Part shown: piece after piece, positions 42,301-42,548 of the stretch
Layout: each line of letters starts with the position of its first letter
Numbering within the stretch: position 1 is the first letter of the stretch
DNA from: Synergistaceae bacterium
Lineage (GTDB): Bacteria; Synergistota; Synergistia; Synergistales; Synergistaceae
Assembly (NCBI GenBank): GCA_031268885.1
Contig: JAIRWR010000092.1
Span: 1-42,548 of the forward strand
Direction of reading: 5' to 3'
DNA length: 42,548 nt
The notes under the pieces: generated by a model
What the model was told of the DNA's origin: nothing
Database searches by the model: none
The model's input: the letters and a program-made list of their open reading frames with translations, nothing else
Made by a program: the position numbers and the translations under genes

Positions 42301-42548
42301 TTATTGTACAGTGGGGCAGACGAACTGAAATCGCTCAACATGTTGAATATGTGAGTGATAGCAGTACTTCACGGCGTCTAATGTGTCTGCGCACTGTACT
42401 GTAACTATTTTATACCACTTTTTCATAGTCATCAGCCTGGAGATGTTGTATAATAATAAACGTAGGCTTTCTATCGATGACAATTTCCTTTAGTGTAGAG
42501 ACTTGAGAAGATATTATTATGAGAGAATGTTACTTTGAGAATGATATA
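42301..42548 (-). repeat. third, divergent copy of the inverted-arm sequence at the window edge
   Basis: On the minus strand 42425-42500 parallels the arms at 17621-17800: an AAAGGAAATTGTCATCGATAG stretch, then a frame reading TFIIIQHLQADDYEKVV, compared with TIIRYLQADGYRQHVEF in the left arm. The match is with substitutions and runs off the window, so the terminal repeat is not visible. The conserved peptide supports the view that the arms come from the 5' end of a protein-coding insertion sequence. The interval 42151-42300 contains no gene. Confidence 0.5.

Overview
The window joins parts with different histories. Positions 1-4033 look like a plasmid replication and partition module: an initiator-like gene, seven 17-bp iterons, an AT-rich stretch, a SprT-type metalloprotein, a tandem-repeat array, ParA and a small partner. 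Positions 4037-29000 are accessory and metabolic DNA. From about 29700 on there are ordinary bacterial core genes (flgJ-I-H-A-G-F, mreB, glyS, glyQ) followed by a kdgK/uxuB-like hexuronate pair. FlgH and FlgI (L- and P-ring proteins) indicate a diderm, flagellated bacterium. The flagellar rod/ring block behind mreB, and a two-subunit GlyRS, would suit Synergistota, but that is inference from gene order. AT-rich accessory DNA contrasts with the GC-richer core.

Layout. (1) 1-4033: plasmid-like replicon. (2) 4037-5028: a truncated vsr fused tail-first to a truncated cas2, then a CRISPR leader-like stretch and 2.5 repeats. (3) 5157-8795: AT-rich cassettes holding a 251-bp MITE with a 7-bp target duplication, duplicated small secreted-protein fragments, unrecognised proteins and a frameshifted membrane gene. 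(4) 8965-17446, minus strand: Hsp70-like (membrane anchored), a second Hsp70-like, a 1226-aa HerA/FtsK-type ATPase containing a glycine-zipper segment, an HNH/EndoVII-like toxin and a probable immunity protein. This reads as a toxin-handling or toxin-export operon. (5) 17621-19492: two 180-bp inverted arms, each carrying a near-consensus promoter pointing inward, flank an AlkZ-like DNA glycosylase and a decayed YjbQ. (6) 19493-20316: gene remnants.

(7) 20387-29615, plus strand: a nitrogenase-like operon. A consensus promoter is followed by a 35-codon leader ORF with a Met-Cys-Cys-His-Leu-Cys-Met run and an intrinsic terminator. Next come NifD-like, NifK-like and NifH proteins, a SsuABC/TauABC-type ABC transporter with two permeases, a NifB-like radical SAM protein and a NifX-like protein. 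There is no nifEN. All P-cluster cysteines and the NifD cofactor cysteine are present, but the residue at the FeMo-co histidine position is not histidine. The set resembles methylthio-alkane reductase (Mar) type enzymes more than nitrogen-fixing nitrogenase, and the Cys/Met leader fits a sulfur-related role.

The two best candidates for little-described biology are the Cys/Met-attenuated nitrogenase-like operon with its own importer, and the Hsp70-Hsp70-HerA(glycine zipper)-toxin-immunity operon. No rRNA or tRNA genes were seen.
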